A model generated the notes under the pieces. It ran no database searches. It saw only the letters and a program-made list of their open reading frames with translations, and was not told the DNA's origin. From Planctomycetaceae bacterium (GTDB taxonomy: Bacteria; Planctomycetota; Planctomycetia; Planctomycetales; Planctomycetaceae), in NCBI GenBank assembly GCA_021732415.1, contig JAKFVC010000092.1, forward strand, positions 1 through 64,000: a stretch of 64,000 nucleotides of DNA. Reading direction: 5' to 3'. Positions 29,401 to 36,159 of this stretch are shown one piece after another (within the stretch, counting starts at the first letter, position 1; each line of letters begins with the position of its first letter). Both the position numbers and the translations under genes were made by a program.

Positions 29401-32400
29401 GCACCGTCATCCTGAGTGACACCGGCACTGGTACCATTACCGACAATGATGCGGCCATCGTATCAATCACCCAAGTCGCGGACGGGGCCGAGACCAACAC
29501 TCCCACGAACGGCAAATTCCGCATCTCACAAACGGCCCCCAGTTCGACGAACACCGTAGTCACGTACTCGATCGGCGGCACCGCCATCTCCGGCAGTGAC
29601 TATGTCGCGCTGACTGGAACGGCCACGATTCTCGCCGGCCAGACGACCGTCGATCTGGATGTGACGGTCTTCAATGATGCCGTTCTGGAAGGCACCGAAA
29701 CCGTGGTCGTGACACTGCTGGGATTTGGGGCTCACGATCCCGACATCACATTGAATGGCACTCCTGCCAGTCAGACAGCCACCGTCATAATCACCGATGA
29801 TGACCCGCTGGTGCTCACGGGTAACGGCACCGCAGACGTGGTCGAAAACACGCCTGCGTCGACGGTGCTCCTGGTGGTCGGTGCCAACAATAGCCTGGGC
29901 AATTCGCTGACGATGACCTTAACCGGCCCCGATGCGGCGTTGTTCAACATCGACTCCGCGACTGGCAGCCTGACCTTCATCAACAGTCCGAATTTCGAGA
30001 CGCCGCTCGATCAAGGGACCGACAATCAATACCACGTGACGGTCAACGTGACGGACTCCTTGACACCGACCCATGCGACATCACGCGGCCTGGTGATCAA
30101 TGTCACGAATGAGAACGAAACCCCGACCAACCTGGCCCTGTCGGCAGCCATCATCGCCGAGAATCAACCCGCGGGAACGACTGTCGCCACATTGTCCACG
30201 ACCGACCCCGATGCCGGTAGCACGTTTACCTATGGCCTGACCTCCGGCGGCGGCAGCATCGACAACGCCTACTTCCAACTCGTCGGGAATTCCCTGCGTC
30301 TGACTCAACCGCTGAACTTCGAAGCCCAGTCCACTTACTCCATCCGTATCAGTAGCACGGACTCCGGCGGACTGTCGATCAGCAAAGCCTTCACGATTAC
30401 GGCCACTGATGTCAATGAGACTCCCACCGCGCTGGTACTGTCGCCCACGACCATTGCCGAGAACCAGCCAGTTGGAACCACCGTCGGCCTCTTGACCAGC
30501 ACCGACCCTGACGCCAGCGACACGGCGACTTATGGATTAGTCGCCGGGTCGGGCAGCACCGATAACGGTTCATTCCAGATTGTCGGCAATGTGCTGCGGA
30601 CAACACAGCCGCTGAACTTCGAAGCTCAAGCGGCCTACACCATCCGCGTCCGCGTCACCGACCTCGGTGGCTTGAACTCCGAGAAATCCTTCACGATCAC
30701 CGCCACGAACGTCAACGAAACCCCGACCGATCTCGCGCTGTCTGCCAGCACGGTCGCGGAAAATCAACCTGACGGAACATTGGTCGGAGCCTTGTCCACG
30801 ACTGATCCGGATTCCGGCGAGGCGTTCACGTACTCCCTGGTTTCCGGCACGGGCAGCGCCGATAACAGCCGCTTCCAGATCGCCGGCACAACTCTGCGAC
30901 TCGCACAGCCGCTGAACTTCGAAGCTCAGGCGACATACTCGGTACGCATCCGCACCACCGACAGCGGCGGGCTGAGCTTTGAGAACACGTTTACCGTCAC
31001 GGCGACGGATGTGAACGAGAAGCCAACGAGTCTGGCGTTGTCAACCAATACAGTTGCGGAGAACCAGCCGGCCGGAACCGGCATCGGCACTTTGTCCAGT
31101 ACGGACCCGGATGCCGGCGACACGTTCACTTACACCCTGGTTGCAGGCACGGGGAGTGGCGATAACGCCTCCTTCCAGATCGTCGGCAACACTCTGCAGA
31201 CCGCACAACCGCTGAACTTCGAAGTCCGGCCCACCTATTCGATCCGCATTCGCACGACCGATCTCGGCGGACTGACGACGGAGAACACGTTCACTATCAC
31301 TGCCACTAACGTCAACGAAACACCGACTGGCCTCGGACTGGCGCCGTCTGCCGTCGCGGAGAATCAGCCGGCCGGAACCGGGGTCGGTACGTTGTCCGGA
31401 GTCGATCCGGATGCCGGAGACACCTTCACTTACACCTTGGTTGCGGGCCCCGGCGGCACTGATAACACCTTGTTCGCGATCGTCGGCAACTCGCTGCGAA
31501 CGACTCAGCCGTTGAACTTCGAAGCCCAATCCGCGTATTCGATCCTCATCCGCACAACCGACCTGGGCGGGCTGACGTTCGACAAAACCTTCGTCATCAC
31601 CGCCACCGACGTGAACGAGGCTCCCACCGACCTCACGCTATTGACCACGACAATTGCCGAAAGCCCCCTTTCCGGAATACAGGTTTCGACCATCACCACC
31701 GCCGATCCGGATGCCGGGGACATGTTCACCTATACTCTGGTCTCGGGTTCGGGCAGCACCGATAATGCCTTCTTCCAGATCGTCGGCAATGCCTTGCGCA
31801 CGGCCCAACCCCTGAACTTCGAAGCCCAGTCCACGTACTTCATCCGCATTCGTACCACCGACTTCGGCGGGCTGACATTCGAGAAGACGTATACGATCAC
31901 CGTCACTGACGTCAACGAAGCCCCGACGATTCTCGCGGTCTCCGGCAATACCGTCCCGGAAAATCAGCCCGCGGGAACGCCAGTCGGCACGCTCTCCACC
32001 ACCGATCAAGATGCCGGGGAATCATTTATCTACACCCTGGTCACCGGCACTGGGAGTGCCGATAACGCCAGCTTCAAGATTGTCGGCAACCAACTGCAAA
32101 CGGCGCAGCCATTGAATTTCGAAGTCCAATCCGGTTACGCCGTTCGCATTCGAACGACCGATCTCCGCGGACTGACCCTCGAGAAATCGTTCACCATTAG
32201 TGCCACTAACGTGAACGAGGCTCCCATAAATCTGATCCTGTCTTCCAACACCGTGGCCGAGAACCAGCCGGCCGCAACGACCGTCGGCCTCCTGATCGGC
32301 ACCGATGCGGATGCCCCCGATACGCTCACGTATTCCCTCGTCTCGGGCCCTGGCGATACAGATAACAGCCTGTTCCAAGTTGACGGCAATCTGCTGCAAA

Positions 32401-33872
32401 CCGTGCAGCCGTTGAACTTCGAGGCCAAGTCCAGCTACTCGGTGCTGGTCCAGACGACTGATTTGGCCGGATTGACCCTGACCAGATCCTTCACGGTCAC
32501 CGTCACCGATGTCAACGAGGCCCCCACGGGACTCGCCTTATCGGCCGACACGGTCCTGGAGAAGCAGCCGGCCGGAACGGTCGTCGGCACTCTGTCCAGC
32601 ACCGATCCGGATTCTGGTGAGGCCCTCACGTACTCGCTGGTCGCGGGTGGCGGCAGCACCGACAACGCGTTCTTCCAGATCGTGGGCAATAGTCTTCGTA
32701 CAAGCCAGCCGTTGATCTTCCAGGACCAGGCCACGTACTCGATCCTCGTGCGGGTCACTGACCACGCCGGGTTGAAACTCAACCGGTCCTTTACGATCAC
32801 GGCCATCCGGCAAAATGCCGCCCCCACTGGCCTGGCACTCTCGGGTAACTCGGTCGCTGAAAACCAGAACATCGGGACCTCCATCGGAAATCTGACCACG
32901 GTCGATGCCGACACCGACGACACGTTCACCTACGCACTGGTCACGGGCAGCGGCAGCGACGATAACTCGTTCTTCCAACTTGTTGGTAACACCTTAAAAA
33001 CCAGCCAGTCGCTGAACTTCGAAGCTCAGCCGACATACACGGTCCGGATTCGAACAACCGACTCGGGCGGACTGATGCTCGAGAAGGCGTTCACCATCAA
33101 CGCCACTAACGTCAACGAGACTCCCGCCGCACTCGCGTTGTCGGATAATACCGTCGCCGAGAACGAGCCCGCGAATACCTTCATCGGCACCTTGTCCAGC
33201 ACCGACCCCGATGTCGGCGATACACTCACCTACACGCTGGTCTCCGGAACGGGTGACGCGGGGAACGCGGCATTCGTCATCTCGGGCAACAGCCTCAGCA
33301 CGTCGCAAAGCCTCGATTTTGAGACTCAAGCCAGTTACTCCATCCGAGTCCGCACGACAGACGCAGGTGGCTTGAGCGTCGACAAGGTCTTTACGATTCA
33401 AGTCACCGACACCCCCGACGCACCGCGGATCCAGACGTCTTCCGGCACGGGGACCTTCCCCAACGGACACAGCGGAAGGATCGATGCCGGCGCGATCGTT
33501 TCCGATCAAGATTCGACTAACTTCATCAACAACCGGATCGTCGTCACGATCGATCCCACCACAATCAAGACACCCGATACCCTGCTGGTGTTCGCCTCCG
33601 GTCGCGGCACCGACAAGCTGAAGGCGTTGCACGGAAATCTCCTGCTCGGCAAAACACAACTGGGCACGGTCACCGGCGGTCTCGGCGGCCAACCGCTGCA
33701 AATCACCTTCACGGTCGACATCGATGCTCCACTGGTGCAACGCGTCCTGCGGCAAATTGGCCTGAAGACCCAAAAGTCCGCTGCCGGCGTGCGACACATC
33801 CAATTCCAAATGTTTGATGGGACGGGAGCCAGCAAGCCGCCGGTGGTCAAGGACGTCGCCGTGGGGAGTTAG
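23406..33872 (+). CDS. Giant extracellular protein B: metalloprotease head, 10 Calx-beta units, 12 cadherin-like units
   Basis: This 3488-residue paralog of protein A also starts at GTG behind AAGGAA. It has the same order: basic N-terminus ending IQVLEDRVLLSG, metalloprotease domain with HEIGHALGF (His297, Glu298, His301) and GVMDPT, a beta-rich segment, and Calx-beta units from about residue 704 to 2134. Next come one cadherin domain, 11 cadherin-like repeats and the same C-terminal domain (ends KPPVVKDVAVGS). The Calx-beta array has five SIAKI-type units (the first two with inserted beta-sandwich domains), four NESAG-type units and one final SIAKI-type unit: 5+4+1 against 17+4+1 in A. No membrane anchor or sortase signal is visible at the C-terminus. 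It is probably secreted, with calcium-dependent folding; its substrate or binding partner is unknown. Confidence 0.9.
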   Translation: MSLHSCGNSRCGYLQYAQLFFHSLLRGRRQRLTRRERFRNLGTQAIQVLEDRVLLSGSSIDLDTNDPIVISQQVAPDTYMLYQSHQGTVRPSDLNGTTGGLNGPGGSNISTVIQNQPGTFNIVLNYGPQLALNPAAIAAFEGAASFWETQFSDPITVYIDAEFGTKDLSGASFPANVLGSTGSVDSFFLYSDIRDALIQDASKDESLVNSLPSVAGLTFNTAAGLPAIQFAGQTAMDVNRANAMALGFTNVPGDVSVINSSLIIDASISFNSGFSFDLDSSNGVTSGAYDFRAVALHEIGHALGFVSAVDAVDYYVDNSISTTIIPAPMDLFRLAPGQGGSFSTAPRILNTGAAVPTQVFYDGQFNVSAFAGKPGVSGLTTGDIPMSTGVGVGDGNQASHFKSDDITTVNIGVMDPTLASGVVGVVTRNDLRVLGMIGWDWKDNGAFSTVTPIVTVTPTSTSDTTPALTGTVSESGADVYVRLPALFGNDSATLLADGQLGGTSQGTGSFTLSNSVSSTANIVRMDLLVPGSVNGGCFMTDSSNGDFIALSGAAATGLLSPTSDNSFNDQDVRTRTDLLSLTFSDFNPGESFSWDIYVLNEARTNFVTGDYLIGGLVRITYDNGITVTNTLAAVGGNPTASSTTLTAPHYLATTNDGSTWTLADNLLPALTVGQTYEVQTLIVDKSGAEATDSTSNELVILANGAISLSIVKVTDGTETSTPTNGLFRATLSSTSLTDTIVNYLVGGTATPGAGNDYTTLSGTVTILAGQLTADIVVPVLNDAVVEGTETVVVTPASVIGDPMIVVSGTPSNDFQGLFAPGFWTFFGGPAGSVNTAGAPASISLTSGNVGVAGNSDYIHIISAPGSISFAWSYTTSDSAAADYPQYLLNGVATILPGYSIGGATTQSGTAVIPVNVSDFTFGLRMATTDGNNGAATTVFSNFVSTAYTSTSLNITDNDTATISLAKLLDGVESNTPTDGVFRVTQSAVSSTNTVVNYTISGTAVAGTDYTTLTGSVTILAGQTTADITVAVLNDAILEGTEAVSVTLTSVTGDPQISIQAIVSSGFQGTYATATWFPSTNAGGTFTTNAPTSISLTSGNSSSAGNMDYTHSIPANGTVSFSWAYSTTDGAQWDYPLYLLNGVATILPGYSTSGASIQSGSAVVSVNAGDVFGFRMYTLDGFAGAATTVFSNLSAPANPSASLNITDTDTATVSVAKILDGAETATPTAGKFRVTQSAISTTDTVVNYSIGGTAVTGAGNDYTTLTGTVTITAGQTTADIDVTVLGDARVEATETVILTLSSLGAHDPDISLDAANLAATVNITDDDTATVSLASITNGAETNTPTSGKFRVTQTAISSTDTVVFYSIGGTATPGVGKDYTTLTGSVTITAGQTTADINVTVLNDAIVEGTETVDLTLTGFGAHDSDITLDSVSTNLDATINITDNDTAKVSIAKFLDATEGTTPIDGRFRVTQTAISTTDTVVNYSIAGSATAGGDYATLSGAVTILAGQTTADIDVAVIDDGFMEANETVVVTLTSLGAHDPDIALNSASANLTATVTIFDDDFATFTINNVTANESAGTMTFALATDRALDIDVVIDVTFTDVTAIGGGTDYASTTQHITFLAGQTDQTVTLSLNDDNLVEATETFTATLSTATNLGTRTLNLNDTGTGTITDNDAATFTIDDVSANESTGVLIFNLSTDKAFDITVVVDVTFTGGTATGSGIDYASTFQHITFLAGETTQSVSVPLNNDNVVEATETFTAQLGTGTALGNRSVDLTDTATATILDDDTATFTINDVTVSESAGAMAFTLATSRPLDIDVIVDVTFTDATATGGADYASTVQHITFLAGQTSQTVNVALNNDSVVEASETFTVALGTTTPLGNRSVSLSDTATGLINDNDTATFTLDNVTASEDAGVLVFNLATDKALDIDVIINVTFTNGTATGGGTDYVSTSQQVTLLAGQTSQSVSVTLNDDGLVEASETFTAALSALTVLGSRTVILSDTGTGTITDNDAAIVSITQVADGAETNTPTNGKFRISQTAPSSTNTVVTYSIGGTAISGSDYVALTGTATILAGQTTVDLDVTVFNDAVLEGTETVVVTLLGFGAHDPDITLNGTPASQTATVIITDDDPLVLTGNGTADVVENTPASTVLLVVGANNSLGNSLTMTLTGPDAALFNIDSATGSLTFINSPNFETPLDQGTDNQYHVTVNVTDSLTPTHATSRGLVINVTNENETPTNLALSAAIIAENQPAGTTVATLSTTDPDAGSTFTYGLTSGGGSIDNAYFQLVGNSLRLTQPLNFEAQSTYSIRISSTDSGGLSISKAFTITATDVNETPTALVLSPTTIAENQPVGTTVGLLTSTDPDASDTATYGLVAGSGSTDNGSFQIVGNVLRTTQPLNFEAQAAYTIRVRVTDLGGLNSEKSFTITATNVNETPTDLALSASTVAENQPDGTLVGALSTTDPDSGEAFTYSLVSGTGSADNSRFQIAGTTLRLAQPLNFEAQATYSVRIRTTDSGGLSFENTFTVTATDVNEKPTSLALSTNTVAENQPAGTGIGTLSSTDPDAGDTFTYTLVAGTGSGDNASFQIVGNTLQTAQPLNFEVRPTYSIRIRTTDLGGLTTENTFTITATNVNETPTGLGLAPSAVAENQPAGTGVGTLSGVDPDAGDTFTYTLVAGPGGTDNTLFAIVGNSLRTTQPLNFEAQSAYSILIRTTDLGGLTFDKTFVITATDVNEAPTDLTLLTTTIAESPLSGIQVSTITTADPDAGDMFTYTLVSGSGSTDNAFFQIVGNALRTAQPLNFEAQSTYFIRIRTTDFGGLTFEKTYTITVTDVNEAPTILAVSGNTVPENQPAGTPVGTLSTTDQDAGESFIYTLVTGTGSADNASFKIVGNQLQTAQPLNFEVQSGYAVRIRTTDLRGLTLEKSFTISATNVNEAPINLILSSNTVAENQPAATTVGLLIGTDADAPDTLTYSLVSGPGDTDNSLFQVDGNLLQTVQPLNFEAKSSYSVLVQTTDLAGLTLTRSFTVTVTDVNEAPTGLALSADTVLEKQPAGTVVGTLSSTDPDSGEALTYSLVAGGGSTDNAFFQIVGNSLRTSQPLIFQDQATYSILVRVTDHAGLKLNRSFTITAIRQNAAPTGLALSGNSVAENQNIGTSIGNLTTVDADTDDTFTYALVTGSGSDDNSFFQLVGNTLKTSQSLNFEAQPTYTVRIRTTDSGGLMLEKAFTINATNVNETPAALALSDNTVAENEPANTFIGTLSSTDPDVGDTLTYTLVSGTGDAGNAAFVISGNSLSTSQSLDFETQASYSIRVRTTDAGGLSVDKVFTIQVTDTPDAPRIQTSSGTGTFPNGHSGRIDAGAIVSDQDSTNFINNRIVVTIDPTTIKTPDTLLVFASGRGTDKLKALHGNLLLGKTQLGTVTGGLGGQPLQITFTVDIDAPLVQRVLRQIGLKTQKSAAGVRHIQFQMFDGTGASKPPVVKDVAVGS
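30120..33419 (+). repeat. Eleven 300-bp cadherin-like repeats, gene B
   Basis: The repeats keep an exact 300-base register throughout and are colinear with those of gene A. Copy 3 ends SFENTFTVTATDVNE in both genes, copy 6 carries TDFGGLTFEK in both, and copy 11 is the diverged terminal form in both. Confidence 0.92.
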
Positions 33873-33883
33873 TCGCGATTGGG

Positions 33884-33955
33884 GTAGCGGAATCTCGTAA
33901 GAGTTCCGCCCGGGCGTCTGCAGACTTCGGCGGAACTCTTACGAGATTCCGCTAC
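33884..33955. repeat. Dispersed 27-bp-arm hairpin, copy 1
   Basis: Bases 33884-33910 and 33929-33955 are exact reverse complements around an 18-base loop; the arm starts GTAGCGGAATCTCGTAAGAG. It lies 12 bases after the stop of giant gene B and before the convergent gene ending at 34003, so it may serve both as a terminator. Related sequences are at 49384-49458 and 61092-61118. Confidence 0.8.
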
Positions 33956-34002
33956 ACAGATATTGGACCCGCGCGTATGAATGAATCTCCCCTCGGCCAT
34001 CG

Positions 34003-34515
34003 TCACGGAGCAACGATCGGCCGGATCATCCAGTTGCCGTCAAAATCCACGTCGCTGGCCGCAATCCCGGGCAGCCCGGTCTTGGACCGCTTCCGGCCGC
34101 TCTCCTTGTCATAACTGACATAGACCCCCTTGGTCCGCCCCGCTCGAAAGTCCACGGCCAGCCACCCGTTCTTGGGGAACTCGATCGCCTTCTCAAACTT
34201 GATCGCCACCCAGCGCTCCTCGCCACGTTCAAACAACGAGTACGGCGCCATCTCCACGGCCACCACTTTCGACAGATCCTCATTCAGGATGTAGATCAGA
34301 AATTTCTCCATCGGCGGCGCGGGCGTTCCATAGCGGGATCCATGCACCTCAATACCGGCCAACATCCGCGAGGCCTCCGGCAATTCCAGTTGAATCATTT
34401 CCCCCGAGCCGCCCAGGCTCTTCTTACCAGCCGGTACAGCATTCCCTTCGGCCGCGAAGGTGGTCACGAGGCACCAGCCGAGTAACACTGCCAGGCCTGT
34501 CACGGAGAGTTTCAA
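34003..34515 (-). CDS. Secreted hypothetical protein
   Basis: The 170-residue protein has a clear signal peptide (MKLSVTGLAVLLGWCLVTTF, cleavage near residue 21-23). The mature part is beta-rich, with alternating hydrophobic strands such as KFLIYILNEDLSKVVAVEMA and GWLAVDFRAGRTKGVYVSYD, and it ends VDFDGNWMIRPIVAP. I do not recognise a named family; the pattern suggests a compact extracytoplasmic beta-sandwich. It converges with giant gene B across a strong hairpin. Confidence 0.7.
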   Translation of the reverse strand: MKLSVTGLAVLLGWCLVTTFAAEGNAVPAGKKSLGGSGEMIQLELPEASRMLAGIEVHGSRYGTPAPPMEKFLIYILNEDLSKVVAVEMAPYSLFERGEERWVAIKFEKAIEFPKNGWLAVDFRAGRTKGVYVSYDKESGRKRSKTGLPGIAASDVDFDGNWMIRPIVAP

Positions 34516-34560
34516 TGTCGCTGTGATGAGTAGCTCCTTCTGTCTTTTGAAAGATGCACG

Positions 34561-34630
34561 TAGGTCGGGCTGTGCCTGACGTTGTTGACTTGAGCCGTAA
34601 ATACGGGAGCGTCACGCACAGCCTGACCTA
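34561..34630. repeat. Inverted repeat with 21-bp arms
   Basis: Bases 34561-34581 and 34610-34630 are inverted arms with two mismatches, beginning TAGGTCGGGCTGTGC. The element lies between two minus-strand genes, just downstream of the thioredoxin-like gene and upstream of the secreted-protein gene. It is probably another short palindromic intergenic element. Confidence 0.65.
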
Positions 34631-34647
34631 CCTTGCTGAACTCCGAA

Positions 34648-35157
34648 TTAACCCGTTTGTTGTGTCCCAATACTCATCGAGAACAGCGAGTCGGTTTTAG
34701 CGATCAATTCCGTTTCATCCTTGTAGTTCAAAGGTCGCTCGACATGGACCACATCGCCGTGATCCATCCAGACCAGTTCGCCGTAGCCATGGATCAGCGC
34801 ATCACCGCCACGCTGTTGCCGAAGCTCGGCCCAACCGGGGAGCGAGAAGAGCTGCGGATAGTCTCCACTCACGTCCGTAAAATCGATATATCGAAAACAG
34901 ATCACGCCGGGATATTTGTTTTTACAAACTGCGGCAAATCGAAGAAACAGGTCACGCTGTCGATTCATGGGTGCCCAACTCACGTGGACAAATAAGACGG
35001 ATAACTTTGCCGCCGTCGCTTCACCCATTGCGGCGTCAATGTCTGTTCGAATGTTGAAGGCATCTGAATTCAATTCCTGGACCTCACGGTGAATCTCATT
35101 TCCAGCGGGGCGATCAGACTGCTGGGGGGGGACGCCACACGAGCCATTTGTGTTCAT
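34648..35157 (-). CDS. Hypothetical protein with thioredoxin-like segment lacking CxxC
   Basis: The 169-residue protein has a central stretch typical of a thioredoxin fold: AAKLSVLFVHVSWAPMNRQR, then a helix and the strand VICFRYIDFTD, then a Pro-containing LPGWAEL and GELVWMDHGDVVH. Where thioredoxins have WCxxC it has WAPM, so redox chemistry is unlikely. The first 30 residues are low-similarity and polar, and the start could be internal. It overlaps the upstream gene by 44 bases, suggesting a coupled pair. The fold call is tentative and the function unknown. Confidence 0.55.
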   Translation of the reverse strand: MNTNGSCGVPPQQSDRPAGNEIHREVQELNSDAFNIRTDIDAAMGEATAAKLSVLFVHVSWAPMNRQRDLFLRFAAVCKNKYPGVICFRYIDFTDVSGDYPQLFSLPGWAELRQQRGGDALIHGYGELVWMDHGDVVHVERPLNYKDETELIAKTDSLFSMSIGTQQTG

Positions 35158-35494
35158 CCATCACATCAATGTCCTGGGACCAACAGAATGTCGCAGACTC
35201 GGCACGAAACCCTGCAGCAGCGTCTTCGAGGTGAAAACGCCAATCCGACCAAGTTTCGCTCGAATTCAAATCCCGACTGACTTTGAGCCGTTGATGGGGC
35301 CAGTCGGTCGGGCCGGCCAAGTATTTCGTATGAAACAGCATGATGGCGACATTCTTCCCGGTCGGTTCGCCAATGACGAGTCTGAAGTGATTACACGGCG
35401 GCCCAAACGACCACCAGCGTGCTTCGCAATCGCCATACGCAGCGAGTGTCTCATTGGCCTCGGCAATCCATCTTGACCACGCATCGTCCAGCAC
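35114..35494 (-). CDS. Hypothetical protein, Trp-rich
   Basis: The 126-residue protein is rich in Trp and acidic residues (WSRWIAEANE, CEARWWSFGPPCNHFRL, TWSDWRFHLEDAAAG). It has no signal peptide or membrane segment. It overlaps the start of the following minus-strand gene by 44 bases. I do not recognise the family; the conserved-looking aromatic pattern and good coding bias support it as a real cytoplasmic protein. Confidence 0.5.
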   Translation of the reverse strand: MLDDAWSRWIAEANETLAAYGDCEARWWSFGPPCNHFRLVIGEPTGKNVAIMLFHTKYLAGPTDWPHQRLKVSRDLNSSETWSDWRFHLEDAAAGFRAESATFCWSQDIDVMDEHKWLVWRPPPAV

Positions 35495-35582
35495 GCATTG
35501 ACCTCCGCTCTCAGTAACCCCATACGGGATCGAGGAACTGCAATGAATCCCACAGCGATGTCGAAATCACCTGGCACCCATG

Positions 35583-35933
35583 TTACCCGCCAAAGAGTTT
35601 AACGATCTCTTGAGTCTCTTTTGAGAACCCTGAAAACTCCTCGTCGGAGATCAGGTTCAGAGATCGCATCACGCCCAGGCGCTCATATGCCTTCGATCTG
35701 CTCAGTTCGTCGAATGCGTCCGCGATCTCCCGGTCACGCTTTTGGACAATATCAAATATGGCGAGGTAGCGGTCGTAGTATGAGCCGGAATCCGCGGCAG
35801 CCACGGCAATTTCCTCGAGGATCCGGTGGCACAGGCGATCCAGCACCAGCGGTTTCAGCTTACTAAGCCGTTTCCAATCCGACTCTGCAATGTTCCGCCA
35901 CATACTTTGAGTTCTCTTTGTTTCGATTGACAC
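35583..35933 (-). CDS. Hypothetical helical protein
   Basis: The 116-residue protein is predicted mostly helical, with repeated charged heptad-like stretches (WKRLSKLKPLVLDRLCHRIL, FDIVQKRDREIADAFDELSR) and the terminal segment EEFSGFSKETQEIVKLFGG. It resembles small cytoplasmic partner proteins, but no family is recognised. It begins a run of three minus-strand small genes, transcribed away from the potassium transporter gene. Confidence 0.55.
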   Translation of the reverse strand: MSIETKRTQSMWRNIAESDWKRLSKLKPLVLDRLCHRILEEIAVAAADSGSYYDRYLAIFDIVQKRDREIADAFDELSRSKAYERLGVMRSLNLISDEEFSGFSKETQEIVKLFGG

Positions 35934-36159
35934 CCGGAATAGTCCGCGTGTGCCAGAACACAGGGTCCATCATAACCCACCGTCGGGTGTTGGCCAAATT
36001 CGCCTTTTCGAATCGCGTGTCGAAATGGACCAAACCCCTTGGCGATGTTCAGAAAACGCACGCTCCACTACAATTCGAAGCATTGACTTACCACTCAAGC
36101 GGCCGCCAGTACCCTGGTCTTGGCGAGCCGGCTTGAAGTACCGTGGATTGCAATTTTTC

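Noticed and set aside
35950-36159. Upstream extension of the potassium transporter frame
   Set aside because: These 70 codons lack any Kup similarity, and the segment is better explained as the gap after the divergent gene at 35583-35933.
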